A stretch of 64,000 nucleotides of DNA. It comes from Buttiauxella sp. A111. Its GTDB lineage: Bacteria; Pseudomonadota; Gammaproteobacteria; Enterobacterales; Enterobacteriaceae. The number at the start of each line of letters is the position of its first letter. The first letter of the stretch is position 1. Of this stretch, positions 18,968 to 28,231 are shown in pieces. A program made the position numbers and the translations under genes. Under the pieces are notes generated by a model. The model saw only the letters and a program-made list of their open reading frames with translations. It was not told the origin of the DNA and made no database searches. Location of the stretch: positions 22,995 through 86,994 of the forward strand of contig NZ_BJFN01000010.1 of the NCBI RefSeq assembly GCF_014189855.1. The letters are read 5' to 3'.

Positions 18968-21130
18968 ATGGACGTTTCTTACCTGCTCGACAGCCTCAAT
19001 GACAAACAGCGCGAAGCCGTCGCAGCCACGCGTAGCAATATGCTGGTGCTGGCTGGAGCGGGCAGTGGTAAGACACGCGTATTGGTTCACCGCATTGCCT
19101 GGTTGATTAGCGTCGAAAATTGCTCGCCATATTCCATTATGGCCGTGACGTTCACCAACAAAGCAGCAGCAGAAATGCGCCACCGTATTGGTCAGTTGAT
19201 GGGAACCAGTCAGGGCGGGATGTGGGTCGGTACTTTCCACGGCCTTGCACATCGTTTACTGCGCGCGCATCACATGGACGCGAATTTACCGCAGGATTTC
19301 CAAATCCTCGACAGCGAAGATCAACTCCGTTTGTTAAAGCGTCTGATCAAAGCCATGAATCTTGATGATAAACAGTGGCCCGCCCGCCAGGCGATGTGGT
19401 TTATCAACGGTAAGAAAGACGAAGGTTTACGTCCGCACCACATAGAAAGCTATGGCAATCCGGTAGAGCAAACCTGGCAAAAAATTTATCAGGCCTATCA
19501 GGAAGCGTGTGACCGCGCGGGCTTGCTGGATTTCGCCGAGTTGCTGCTGCGTGCTCATGAGCTTTGGCTGAACAAACCGCACATCCTCAATCACTATCGC
19601 GAACGCTTCACCAACATTCTGGTGGACGAATTCCAGGATACCAACAGCATCCAGTACGCGTGGATTCGTATGCTGGCAGGTGACACCGGCAAAGTGATGA
19701 TCGTTGGCGATGATGACCAGTCCATCTATGGCTGGCGCGGTGCGCAGGTCGAGAACATCCAGCGCTTCCTGACGGATTTCCCGGGCGCACAAACCATTCG
19801 CCTTGAGCAAAACTACCGTTCCACCAATAACATCCTGAATGCCGCCAACGCCTTGATTGCGAATAACTCAGGCCGTCTGGGTAAAGAGCTGTGGACTGAT
19901 GGCAGCGACGGGGAACCTATTTCACTTTACTGTGCTTTTAACGAACTGGACGAAGCCCGTTTCGTGGTTAATCGCATCAAGACATGGCAGGAAAATGGCG
20001 GTGCACTCGAGCAATGCGCGATTCTTTATCGCAGCAACGCCCAGTCTCGTGTACTGGAAGAAGCGTTATTGCAGGTCAGCATGCCGTACCGTATTTACGG
20101 TGGGATGCGCTTCTTCGAACGCCAGGAAATCAAAGATGCGCTCTCTTATCTGCGCCTGATCGCCAACCGTAACGACGATGCCGCATTTGAACGTGTGGTA
20201 AACACGCCAACGCGTGGCATTGGCGATCGCACGCTGGACGTTGTTCGCCAGACTTCCCGCGACAAGCAACTGACAATGTGGCAAGCCTGCCGTATGCTGC
20301 TTCAGGAAAAAGTGCTGGCGGGGCGTGCGGCTTCTGCGCTGCAACGCTTTATGGAGCTTATCGACGCGCTGGCCCATGAAACCATTGATATGCCGCTGCA
20401 CGTACAAACTGACCGTGTAATCAAAGATTCCGGTCTGATGATGATGTATGAGCAAGAAAAGGGTGAGAAAGGCCAGACACGTATCGAAAACTTAGAAGAA
20501 CTGGTCACAGCAACACGCCAGTTCAGCTACCAGGATGAAGACGAAGACCTGATGCCTCTGCAGGCTTTTCTGTCACACGCGGCTCTAGAAGCCGGTGAAG
20601 GGCAAGCGGATACCTGGCAAGACGCGGTGCAATTGATGACATTGCACTCGGCGAAAGGTCTGGAGTTCCCGCAAGTCTTTATCGTTGGCATGGAAGAGGG
20701 CATGTTCCCGAGCCAGATGTCACTGGATGAAGGTGGACGCCTGGAAGAAGAGCGCCGCCTGGCTTACGTCGGCGTGACGCGTGCGATGCAAAAACTCACG
20801 TTAACCTATGCCGAAACGCGCCGTTTGTATGGCAAAGAAGTGTATCACCGGCCGTCACGCTTTATCGGCGAGTTGCCGGAAAACTGCGTGGAAGAAGTGC
20901 GCCTGCGTGCAAGCATCAGCCGCCCGGTCAGCCATAAACGCATGGGAACGCCAATCTCCGAAAATGATTCTGGCTTTAGCCTTGGGCAGCGTGTGCGCCA
21001 TGCGAAGTTTGGTGAAGGCACCATCGTCAATCTGGAAGGCAGTGGTGAACACAGTCGGGTTCAGGTGGCATTCCCTGGTCAGGGAATTAAGTGGTTGGTG
21101 GCAGCTTATGCGCGCCTGGAAACCGTGTAA
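18968..21130 (+). CDS. uvrD: DNA helicase II
   Basis: UvrD is the SF1A 3'-5' helicase that releases the UvrC-incised oligonucleotide in nucleotide excision repair, unwinds DNA in MutHLS mismatch repair, and removes RecA. ATG 18968 (MDVSYLLDSLNDKQREAV) gives the standard 720 residues; the upstream in-frame Met at 18932 adds 12 unconserved residues and is rejected. Walker A is AGAGSGKT (residues 29-36), DEFQDTN is motif II, GDDDQSIYGWRG is motif III, and VGVTRAMQKLTL is motif VI. The C-terminal Tudor-like domain (GQRVRHAKFGEGTIV) is intact. Confidence 0.98.
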   Translation: MDVSYLLDSLNDKQREAVAATRSNMLVLAGAGSGKTRVLVHRIAWLISVENCSPYSIMAVTFTNKAAAEMRHRIGQLMGTSQGGMWVGTFHGLAHRLLRAHHMDANLPQDFQILDSEDQLRLLKRLIKAMNLDDKQWPARQAMWFINGKKDEGLRPHHIESYGNPVEQTWQKIYQAYQEACDRAGLLDFAELLLRAHELWLNKPHILNHYRERFTNILVDEFQDTNSIQYAWIRMLAGDTGKVMIVGDDDQSIYGWRGAQVENIQRFLTDFPGAQTIRLEQNYRSTNNILNAANALIANNSGRLGKELWTDGSDGEPISLYCAFNELDEARFVVNRIKTWQENGGALEQCAILYRSNAQSRVLEEALLQVSMPYRIYGGMRFFERQEIKDALSYLRLIANRNDDAAFERVVNTPTRGIGDRTLDVVRQTSRDKQLTMWQACRMLLQEKVLAGRAASALQRFMELIDALAHETIDMPLHVQTDRVIKDSGLMMMYEQEKGEKGQTRIENLEELVTATRQFSYQDEDEDLMPLQAFLSHAALEAGEGQADTWQDAVQLMTLHSAKGLEFPQVFIVGMEEGMFPSQMSLDEGGRLEEERRLAYVGVTRAMQKLTLTYAETRRLYGKEVYHRPSRFIGELPENCVEEVRLRASISRPVSHKRMGTPISENDSGFSLGQRVRHAKFGEGTIVNLEGSGEHSRVQVAFPGQGIKWLVAAYARLETV

Positions 21131-21216
21131 GTCATAGAAAAACACATCGTTTTTTACACAGTTGCTACCCTATAAATATCACGGGAATTAATTAGTCCAT
21201 GGTATCCCGTTGCGTG

Positions 21217-21245
21217 TTGACGCCATATTTGTGGTGGCGTAACAT
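21217..21245 (+). promoter_or_regulatory. Putative corA promoter
   Basis: TTGACG (21217-21222) and TAACAT (21240-21245) are spaced 17 bp apart, about 30 bp ahead of the corL leader ORF and 250 bp ahead of corA. The long leader agrees with the known structure of the corA message. Predicted from pattern only. Confidence 0.5.
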
Positions 21246-21261
21246 GCGCGCACGATTACGC

Positions 21262-21360
21262 TAAGAGGACACTCGCCTTGGACACACCCAGTAAATACTG
21301 GCTCAATAACCTGTCATCCAGGTACAACTTCTAAGGCTATCCTCTTATGCTGATAGCCTT
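21262..21360 (+). promoter_or_regulatory. Structured corA leader with alternative pairings
   Basis: The hairpin AAGGCTATC / GATAGCCTT (21333-21341, 21352-21360) begins at the corL stop codon. Its loop side contains TCCTCTTA (21340-21347), the exact complement of the corL ribosome-binding segment TAAGAGGA (21262-21269). The two pairings are largely exclusive. A ribosome on corL would mask the left partner. The hairpin lacks a T tract, so it is not a Rho-independent terminator. Confidence 0.6.
21278..21334 (+). CDS. corL: corA leader peptide CorL
   Basis: An 18-codon ORF starts with TTG and ends in TAA, reading MDTPSKYWLNNLSSRYNF. An AAGAGGA ribosome-binding site lies 8 bases upstream, one of the best in the region. 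In Salmonella, translation of a short leader ORF, corL, decides whether the corA leader exposes a Rho loading site and so couples corA transcription to Mg2+ (Kriner and Groisman). Position and size fit that role; identity with Salmonella corL is judged from context and from memory, not by alignment. Confidence 0.7.
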   Translation: MDTPSKYWLNNLSSRYNF

Positions 21361-21497
21361 AGTGGTTGTCGGCGACCTCATATCTCGTATATCCCGTCGC
21401 AATGAGTCAGACTTTTTAATGGTCTGAAACCTATATCGTTTCTGTCTGTGTGCCAACCGAACTGTCCCTGTTATTTTTTGCATTGGGAGTACCGGTC

Positions 21498-22448
21498 ATG
21501 CTGAGCGCATTTCAACTGGAAAACAATCGTCTGTGCCGTCTCGAATTAGACGAGGCCGACAACCTGAGCAATTCCGTCTGGGTTGATTTGGTCGAGCCTG
21601 AAGAGAACGAGCGGCAGCGCGTGCAAACGGAACTTGGTCAAAGCCTGGCAACACGCCCGGAACTGGAAGACATCGAAGCATCCGCGCGTTTCTTTGAAGA
21701 CGAAGACGGCTTGCACATCCACTCATTTTTCTTTTTTGAAGATGCAGACGATCATGCAGGCAACAGCACCGTGGCATTCACCATTCGTGAAGGCCGCCTG
21801 TTTACGCTTCGTGAACGTGAATTACCTGCATTTCGCCTTTACCGTATGCGCGCTCGTAGTAACGCGATGGTGGACGGCAACGCTTATGAATTACTGCTCG
21901 ACCTGTTTGAAACCAAAATCGAACAGCTGGCAGATGAAATCGAAAATATTTATAGCGACCTCGAGAAACTCAGCCGCGTGATCATGGAAGGGCATCAAGG
22001 CGATGAGTACGACGCTGCACTTTCAACACTTGCTGAACTGGAAGATATCGGCTGGAAAGTGCGTTTGTGTCTGATGGATACCCAACGCGCACTCAACTTC
22101 CTGGTGCGTAAAGCGCGTTTGCCGAGTGGGCAACTGGAGCAGGCGCGTGAAATCCTGCGAGATATCGAATCCCTGCTGCCACACAACGAATCCCTGTTCC
22201 AGAAAGTTAACTTCCTGATGCAGGCGGCGATGGGCTTTATCAACATCGAGCAGAACCGCATCATCAAGATCTTCTCGGTGGTATCGGTCGTGTTCCTGCC
22301 GCCAACGCTTGTGGCGTCCAGCTACGGGATGAACTTCGAGTTTATGCCAGAGTTGAAACTGAGCTTCGGTTATCCTGCGGCGATTATCGTGATGATCCTT
22401 GCGGGGCTTGCACCGTATCTCTACTTCAAGCGGAAGAACTGGTTGTGA
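21498..22448 (+). CDS. corA: Magnesium/cobalt/nickel channel CorA
   Basis: CorA is the homopentameric inner-membrane Mg2+ channel. A large cytoplasmic N-terminal domain is followed by two transmembrane helices at the extreme C-terminus. The signature [10 protein letters not shown] (about residues 280-289) joins TM1 and TM2, and the protein ends [13 protein letters not shown] 21498 gives 316 residues, the standard length; the upstream in-frame GTG at 21450 would add 16 residues and has no support. A terminator follows 12 bp after the stop. rarD follows directly on the other strand. Confidence 0.97.
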   Translation: MLSAFQLENNRLCRLELDEADNLSNSVWVDLVEPEENERQRVQTELGQSLATRPELEDIEASARFFEDEDGLHIHSFFFFEDADDHAGNSTVAFTIREGRLFTLRERELPAFRLYRMRARSNAMVDGNAYELLLDLFETKIEQLADEIENIYSDLEKLSRVIMEGHQGDEYDAALSTLAELEDIGWKVRLCLMDTQRALNFLVRKARLPSGQLEQAREILRDIESLLPHNESLFQKVNFLMQAAMGFINIEQNRIIKIFSVVSVVFLPPTLVASSYGMNFEFMPELKLSFGYPAAIIVMILAGLAPYLYFKRKNWL

Positions 22449-22460
22449 GATGAAAATGGA

Positions 22461-22485
22461 AAGGGAGCCGAATGGCTCCCTTTTT
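22461..22485 (+). terminator. corA terminator, shared with convergent rarD
   Basis: The stem AAGGGAGCC / GGCTCCCTT with loop GAAT is followed by a T run to 22485. The reverse strand also has T-rich sequence after the stem, so it may stop rarD transcripts as well. Confidence 0.9.
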
Positions 22486-22486
22486 A

Positions 22487-23401
22487 CTATTTATCAGCCG
22501 CGCTGCGTGCTGCAATTCGCGAATTCCGTTGTGTATAAACCGCATCAAGAATAAACAACGCCAGTGCTGCCCAGATAAATCCGAAGGTCAGCATCTTATC
22601 TTTGCCGACCACTTCACCGTAGAACGTCACGGCCAGCAGGAACATAAGGGTAGGGCCAAGGTACTGGAAGAAACCCAGTGTCGAAAGACGCAAGCGCGTT
22701 GCCGCTGCGGTGAAACACAGTAGCGGAATCGTTGTGACCACACCTGCCGCGATCAGCAGCAAATTCAGAGACATGGGATTTTGCCCCATATGGCTGGTTG
22801 AGCTGTCTGCGATACCAAACAAATAGATAGCGGCAATCGGCAATAGCCACAGCGTCTCCACCAACATTCCCGTTTGCGCATCGACGGCGATTTTCTTACG
22901 CACCAGCCCGTAAAACGCAAAGCTGAACGCGAGGCCAAGAGCGATAATCGGTAGCGAGCCGAATGTCCAAAGCTGAACCAGAACGCCACAGGCTGCGAGT
23001 GCCACGGCGATCCACTGCATTCTGCGGAACCGTTCACCAAGGAAGATCATCCCCAGCACGACGTTAACCAACGGGTTAATGAAGTAGCCGAGACTCGCTT
23101 CCAGCATGTGATTGTTATTCACCGCCCAAATGAACAGCAACCAGTTCCCACCGATCAGCACCGCAGACAGCGCCATCGCAAAAACCTTCTTACGGTTTTG
23201 ACAGGATTTTTTCACCTGTGGCCACTGGCGGCTCAAGCTAATCAACACCACCATAAAAAAGAACGACCAAATCACGCGATGCGTCAGGATTTCATCTGCT
23301 GGGACGTAGTGAATTAATTTGAAATAAGCAGGCGCAATGCCCCAAATAAAATACGCCGCCAGCGCAAGTAACACGCCCTGGCGGGTTTGTTTCGCATCCA
23401 T
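22487..23401 (-). CDS. rarD: EamA-family permease RarD
   Basis: RarD is a ten-span inner-membrane protein of the drug/metabolite transporter superfamily (EamA/RarD). Its substrate is unknown; the E. coli name comes from a chloramphenicol-sensitivity phenotype. The start at 23401 (MDAKQTRQGVLLALAAYF) matches the E. coli N-terminus and gives 304 residues; an in-frame Met 10 codons upstream is not conserved. The family motif ASLGYFINPL lies near residue 102. It lies 51 bp downstream of yigI on the same strand and is probably cotranscribed. Confidence 0.94.
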   Translation of the reverse strand: MDAKQTRQGVLLALAAYFIWGIAPAYFKLIHYVPADEILTHRVIWSFFFMVVLISLSRQWPQVKKSCQNRKKVFAMALSAVLIGGNWLLFIWAVNNNHMLEASLGYFINPLVNVVLGMIFLGERFRRMQWIAVALAACGVLVQLWTFGSLPIIALGLAFSFAFYGLVRKKIAVDAQTGMLVETLWLLPIAAIYLFGIADSSTSHMGQNPMSLNLLLIAAGVVTTIPLLCFTAAATRLRLSTLGFFQYLGPTLMFLLAVTFYGEVVGKDKMLTFGFIWAALALFILDAVYTQRNSRIAARSAADK

Positions 23402-23452
23402 GAAAGGAACTCGTTGATGAATAGTAAGCAAATAGTAACAGGAATTACCTTT

Positions 23453-23923
23453 TCACCCCACCATGTAGGTGGCGGTTGCGCTGGCGATATGCACCAGTTC
23501 TTCGTTGTGTAATTCCACGCGCGCAACCGCCACTTTATTCCCGGCACGCAACAGGCTGCTACTGGCGGTAAATCGTTGCCCACGGCCCGGACGCAGGTAG
23601 TCGACACGTAAATCGATAGTGCCCATTTTTGACAGACGCTGACGCAGTTCTTCTTCGCTAATACTGTCGTGGCGGGTCAGCGTACTGCCGACACAAACCA
23701 GGCCTGCTGCGACATCCAAAGAAGAAGCAATGACGCCACCATGCAAAATACTTTGCGCCCAGTTCCCCACCATCATCGGCTGGTTATTAAAGCTCAGTTC
23801 AGCGTAGTTTTTTTCATACCGGATAAGTTCCAGACCCAGCGCGCGGTTGAATGGCATGTGATAAACAAAAATCTCACCGACCAGTTGCAGGGCGGCCTCA
23901 GGGCTCAGAAATGGGGTAGACAT
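23453..23923 (-). CDS. yigI: Hot-dog fold thioesterase family protein YigI
   Basis: This 156-residue protein has a PaaI/YigI-type hot-dog fold. The conserved segment [18 protein letters not shown] (about residues 53-70) carries the HGG motif of acyl-CoA thioesterases of the 4HBT group. The E. coli homologue has been reported to hydrolyse acyl-CoAs; the physiological substrate here is unknown. It is divergent from pldA and upstream of rarD. Confidence 0.9.
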   Translation of the reverse strand: MSTPFLSPEAALQLVGEIFVYHMPFNRALGLELIRYEKNYAELSFNNQPMMVGNWAQSILHGGVIASSLDVAAGLVCVGSTLTRHDSISEEELRQRLSKMGTIDLRVDYLRPGRGQRFTASSSLLRAGNKVAVARVELHNEELVHIASATATYMVG

Positions 23924-24085
23924 GGATCTTCCTCGATCTCGTTATGTTAATTAATTGTTTATTTTATGCTTCCAAATCGTTGATTTCCACTTTAAGAAAG
24001 GTAGACAGAGCTTGAACATGCATATCTATGTAAAATGTGTCGGAGAAAATAATTTGAAACCTTTTTGTTCAGGAGAATATTGCCA

Positions 24086-24955
24086 ATGCGCAAGTTTCTG
24101 GGATGGTTAGTGGCGGCGAGCCTGCTACCGCTGACTGCTTACGCACAGGAAGCAACGATTAAAAGAGTGCACGATACGCCTGCTGTACGCGGCAGCATCA
24201 TCGCCAATATGCTTCTGGAACACGATAATCCATTTACACTTTATCCGTATGAAACCAACTATTTAATTTATACGGTGACAGACGACCTCAATAAAGAAGC
24301 GATCAAAACCTACAACTGGTCTGAAAATGCCAAGAAAGATGAAGTGAAATTCCAGCTTAGCCTCGCGTTTCCAATCTGGCGTGGCATTTTTGGATCAAAC
24401 TCGGTGCTGGGCGCGTCCTACACACAGAAATCCTGGTGGCAGCTATCAAACAGTGAAGAGTCTGCACCTTTCCGTGAAACCAACTACGAACCGCAAGTTT
24501 TCCTCGGTTTTGCGACCGATGAATCCTTCGCGGGTTGGACATTACGTGATGTCGAATTTGGTTATAATCACGATTCCAATGGCCGTTCAGACCCGACGTC
24601 CCGCAGCTGGAACCGTTTATACACGCGTTTGATGGCTGAAAATGGCAACTGGATGGTGGAAGTGAAGCCGTGGTATGTCATTGGCAGCACCGACGATAAC
24701 CCTGATATCACCAAATATATGGGCTACTACCAGCTGCGAGTCGGCTACCAGTTTGGTGATGCAATTCTGAGCATGAAAGGCCAGTACAATTGGAATACCG
24801 GTTACGGCGGCGCAGAATTAGGCTTTAGTTATCCGGTCACTAAACACGTCCGCCTATATAGCCAACTGTACAGTGGCTATGGCGAATCATTAATTGATTA
24901 CAACTTTAACCAGACACGCTTTGGTGTCGGCGTTATGCTTAACGATCTTTTCTAA
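24086..24955 (+). CDS. pldA: Outer membrane phospholipase A
   Basis: PldA (OMPLA) is a 12-strand outer-membrane barrel that dimerises with Ca2+ and removes misplaced phospholipids from the outer leaflet. ATG 24086, with AGGAG 10 bases upstream, gives 289 residues. The signal peptide ends AYA/QEA, with cleavage after residue 20. The catalytic His and Ser lie in YNHDSNGRSD, with Asn in SWNRLY. The C-terminus ends in phenylalanine (MLNDLF), as required for BAM recognition. recQ starts 43 bp downstream. Confidence 0.96.
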   Translation: MRKFLGWLVAASLLPLTAYAQEATIKRVHDTPAVRGSIIANMLLEHDNPFTLYPYETNYLIYTVTDDLNKEAIKTYNWSENAKKDEVKFQLSLAFPIWRGIFGSNSVLGASYTQKSWWQLSNSEESAPFRETNYEPQVFLGFATDESFAGWTLRDVEFGYNHDSNGRSDPTSRSWNRLYTRLMAENGNWMVEVKPWYVIGSTDDNPDITKYMGYYQLRVGYQFGDAILSMKGQYNWNTGYGGAELGFSYPVTKHVRLYSQLYSGYGESLIDYNFNQTRFGVGVMLNDLF

Positions 24956-24998
24956 ACGATTTGTTTTAAAAACTGGCGGTATTTGTGGTGGGGAAAGC

Positions 24999-26828
24999 GT
25001 GACACAGGCGGAAGTCATTAATCAGGCAGTGCTGGCCAGGCAGGTTTTGCAAGATACCTTTGGCTACCAACAGTTCCGCCCGGGCCAGGAAACCATCATC
25101 GAAACGGTGCTGGAAGGGCGTGATTGCCTGGTTGTTATGCCGACTGGTGGTGGCAAATCACTGTGTTATCAAATCCCGGCACTGGTGTTCGGCGGGCTAA
25201 CCGTCGTGGTTTCGCCGCTGATTTCTTTGATGAAAGACCAGGTTGATCAACTGCTGGCAAACGGCGTTGCGGCGGCCTGTCTTAACTCAACGCAAACTCG
25301 CGAGCAGCAGCAAGAAGTGCTTACGGGGTGTCGCACCGGGCAAATTCGCCTGCTGTATATCGCCCCCGAACGATTGATGATGGATAACTTCATTGATCAA
25401 CTCAGCCAATGGCATCTCTCGATGGTGGCGGTCGACGAAGCGCATTGTATTTCGCAATGGGGTCACGATTTCCGACCAGAATATGCCGCGCTGGGCCAGT
25501 TGCGTGAGCGCCTGCCCACGGTGCCATTTATTGCCCTCACCGCCACTGCTGACGACACCACTCGTGCTGATATTGTTCGCCTTTTAGGCCTGCACGATCC
25601 GTTTATTGAAATCAGCAGTTTTGACAGACCGAATATTCGCTACATGCTGATGGAGAAGTTTAAACCTCTCGATCAGCTGATGCGCTACGTGCAAGAACAG
25701 AAAGGAAAATCCGGCATTATCTATTGTGGCAGCCGCGCCAAGGTTGAAGACACCGCCGCACGTTTGCAAAGCAAAGGGATCAGCGCCGGTGCTTATCACG
25801 CTGGGCTTGAACACCAGGTTCGTGCTGAAGTGCAGGAAAAATTCCAGCGAGACGATCTGCAAATCGTGGTCGCTACGGTGGCGTTCGGTATGGGTATCAA
25901 TAAGCCCAACGTCCGTTTTGTCGCCCACTTCGACATCCCACGTAATATCGAATCCTACTATCAGGAAACCGGGCGCGCGGGGCGTGACGGCCTGCCTGCG
26001 GAAGCGATGCTATTTTACGATCCGGCCGATATGGCCTGGTTGCGTAAATGCCTGGAAGAAAAACCGGTCGGGCAATTGCAGGACATTGAACGCCATAAAC
26101 TCAATGCGATGGGGGCGTTTGCTGAAGCGCAAACCTGTCGCCGCCTGGTATTGCTGAATTACTTTGGCGAAGGTCGCCAGCAATCTTGTGGCAACTGCGA
26201 TATTTGTCTCGATCCGCCGCGTCGTTACGACGGGCTGGTGGATGCGCAAAAAGCGCTGTCTTGTATTTATCGCGTCAATCAGCGCTTTGGTATGGGCTAT
26301 GTGGTGGAAGTGCTGCGTGGCGCTAACAATCAACGTATCCGCGACTTGCAGCACGACAAGCTGCCGGTCTACGGAATTGGCCGTGACCAGACACACGAAC
26401 ATTGGGTCAGCGTTATCCGCCAACTCATTCACCTGGGCGTGGTGACACAAAACATCGCCCAGCACTCCGCATTGCAGCTCACCGAAGCGGCTCGCCCGTT
26501 CTTACGTGGCGAAGAACCTTTAATGCTTGCCGTGCCGCGTATCGTCGCGGTCAAATCCCGCAGCAGCAGCCAGAAAGCATTCGGCGGTAACTATGACCGC
26601 AAGCTGTTCGCCAAGTTACGCAAACTGCGCAAAGCCATTGCCGATGAAGAAAACATTCCACCGTATGTGGTGTTTAACGACGCGACATTAATCGAAATGT
26701 CCGAACAGATGCCGATTACCCCAGGCGAAATGCTGGGCGTGAATGGTGTTGGAACGCGTAAGCTGGAACGTTTTGGTCGTGAGTTCATGGCACTGATTCG
26801 CAGCCATGTTGATGGTGAAGATGAGTAG
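24999..26828 (+). CDS. recQ: ATP-dependent DNA helicase RecQ
   Basis: RecQ is an SF2 3'-5' helicase that starts or disrupts recombination and acts in RecF-pathway repair. GTG at 24999, with a GGTGGGG upstream, gives exactly 609 residues with N-terminus MTQAEVINQA, like the E. coli protein; the longer frame reaching back into pldA is rejected. Walker A is TGGGKS, and the DEAH box is VDEAHCISQWGHDF. The zinc-binding cysteines lie in CGNCDICLDPP (near 396), with an RQC winged helix and a C-terminal HRDC domain (about 530-605). Confidence 0.96.
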   Translation: MTQAEVINQAVLARQVLQDTFGYQQFRPGQETIIETVLEGRDCLVVMPTGGGKSLCYQIPALVFGGLTVVVSPLISLMKDQVDQLLANGVAAACLNSTQTREQQQEVLTGCRTGQIRLLYIAPERLMMDNFIDQLSQWHLSMVAVDEAHCISQWGHDFRPEYAALGQLRERLPTVPFIALTATADDTTRADIVRLLGLHDPFIEISSFDRPNIRYMLMEKFKPLDQLMRYVQEQKGKSGIIYCGSRAKVEDTAARLQSKGISAGAYHAGLEHQVRAEVQEKFQRDDLQIVVATVAFGMGINKPNVRFVAHFDIPRNIESYYQETGRAGRDGLPAEAMLFYDPADMAWLRKCLEEKPVGQLQDIERHKLNAMGAFAEAQTCRRLVLLNYFGEGRQQSCGNCDICLDPPRRYDGLVDAQKALSCIYRVNQRFGMGYVVEVLRGANNQRIRDLQHDKLPVYGIGRDQTHEHWVSVIRQLIHLGVVTQNIAQHSALQLTEAARPFLRGEEPLMLAVPRIVAVKSRSSSQKAFGGNYDRKLFAKLRKLRKAIADEENIPPYVVFNDATLIEMSEQMPITPGEMLGVNGVGTRKLERFGREFMALIRSHVDGEDE

Positions 26829-26895
26829 TAGCCAGCCTTGCCCGAACGTGGCAGGATGGTTGCTCACTGAATAATTATCCTGCGAGTTAACTCCT

Positions 26896-27516
26896 ATGTT
26901 GATGCTCTTCCTCACGGTGGCATTAGTGCATATCGTTGCGCTGATGAGCCCCGGTCCCGATTTTTTCTTTGTTTCCCAGACCGCAGTCAGCCGCTCTCGT
27001 AAAGAAGCGATGATGGGTGTATTGGGAATTACCATGGGTGTCATGATCTGGGCAGGCGTAGCGCTGCTGGGTTTGCATCTGATTCTGGAAAAAATGGCGT
27101 GGTTGCACAACATCATTATGGTTGGAGGTGGTTTGTATCTTTGCTGGATGGGCTACCAGATGCTGCGTGGCGCATTGAAGAAAGAGAAGCCTTCCGAGCA
27201 AGCACCGAATGTTGAACTGGCTCGTAGCGGGCGCAGTTTTGTAAAAGGTTTACTCACTAACCTGGCAAACCCAAAAGCGATTATCTACTTCGGCAGCGTG
27301 TTCTCACTGTTTGTCGGCGATGATGTAGGTAGTGCAGAACGTTGGGGCCTGTTTGTTTTGATTTCACTGGAAACACTGGCCTGGTTCACCGTGGTTGCCA
27401 GCTTATTTGCACTGCCGAAAATGCGCCGGGGTTACCAGCGCCTTGCTAAATGGATTGATGGGTTCGCAGGTGCATTGTTTGCCGGATTCGGTATTCACCT
27501 GATCATCTCCCGCTAA
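26896..27516 (+). CDS. rhtC: Threonine exporter RhtC
   Basis: RhtC is an LysE-superfamily (RhtB family) inner-membrane exporter, giving resistance to threonine. The 206 residues contain about six hydrophobic segments. The N-terminal family signature reads VALVHIVALMSPGPDFFFV, and SNL/LANPKAIIYFGSVF lies at about residues 121-136. The next gene, rhtB, is a convergent paralogue whose stop lies only 15 bp away. Confidence 0.94.
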   Translation: MLMLFLTVALVHIVALMSPGPDFFFVSQTAVSRSRKEAMMGVLGITMGVMIWAGVALLGLHLILEKMAWLHNIIMVGGGLYLCWMGYQMLRGALKKEKPSEQAPNVELARSGRSFVKGLLTNLANPKAIIYFGSVFSLFVGDDVGSAERWGLFVLISLETLAWFTVVASLFALPKMRRGYQRLAKWIDGFAGALFAGFGIHLIISR

Positions 27517-27531
27517 TCCTTTCCTCTGATG

Positions 27532-28152
27532 TTATGCCTGGCGTGCTCCGGCTAAAAGCGCGCCAACCAGCATAAACAGTGAACCAAACACGCGGTTCAG
27601 CGCTTTCATCTGACGTGGCCCTTTAATCCAGCCCGCAATCCGTGTTGCCAGCGTCGCGTAGCCTATCATCACAATAATATCGACCACGACGGTAGTCACG
27701 CCGAGTATTAAATACTGTGCCGCTTGCGGCTGATGGGGGGCGATAAATTGTGGGAAAAGTGCCGCGAGAAAGACAATGCTCTTGGGATTGGTGAGATTCA
27801 CAAAAACCGCACGCTTAAACAGGCGGCTACGTGGTTGGCTGGCCGCTATCGTATTTAAATCTATCGCCCCAGCGGCACGCCATTGCTGAATCCCCAACCA
27901 GACAAGGTAAGCGGCTCCCGCCCATTTCAATATTTCAAAAGCCAGCAGCGAATGCGAAAAAATTGCCCCCAGGCCAATGCCAACCAGCACGATATGAATC
28001 GCAAGACCGGTTTGTAGCCCTGCAATAGACGCAGCCGCACCGCGATATCCGTGGCTGATGGCGGTCGTCATGGTATTAATCGCCCCGGAACCGGGTGAAA
28101 GACTCAGAATTATTGTGGTTACGAGATAGGTAAACCACCACTCAACGCTCAT
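27532..28152 (-). CDS. rhtB: Homoserine/homoserine lactone exporter RhtB
   Basis: RhtB is a paralogue of RhtC with the same length, 206 residues, exporting homoserine and homoserine lactone. It has the family motif [19 protein letters not shown] near residues 18-36 and [19 protein letters not shown] near 119-137. It is convergent with rhtC and divergent from pldB across 79 bp. Confidence 0.94.
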   Translation of the reverse strand: MSVEWWFTYLVTTIILSLSPGSGAINTMTTAISHGYRGAAASIAGLQTGLAIHIVLVGIGLGAIFSHSLLAFEILKWAGAAYLVWLGIQQWRAAGAIDLNTIAASQPRSRLFKRAVFVNLTNPKSIVFLAALFPQFIAPHQPQAAQYLILGVTTVVVDIIVMIGYATLATRIAGWIKGPRQMKALNRVFGSLFMLVGALLAGARQA

Positions 28153-28231
28153 GTGAAATTCCCTGATCGAACACTTTTATGCCACAATACGCTATTGTTG
28201 ATGAGCGTGCTACGAATCACAAAAAAGCGAA

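Noticed and set aside
21450..21497. Longer corA starting at GTG 21450
   Set aside because: The extra 16 residues are not in E. coli CorA and the ATG at 21498 gives the standard length.
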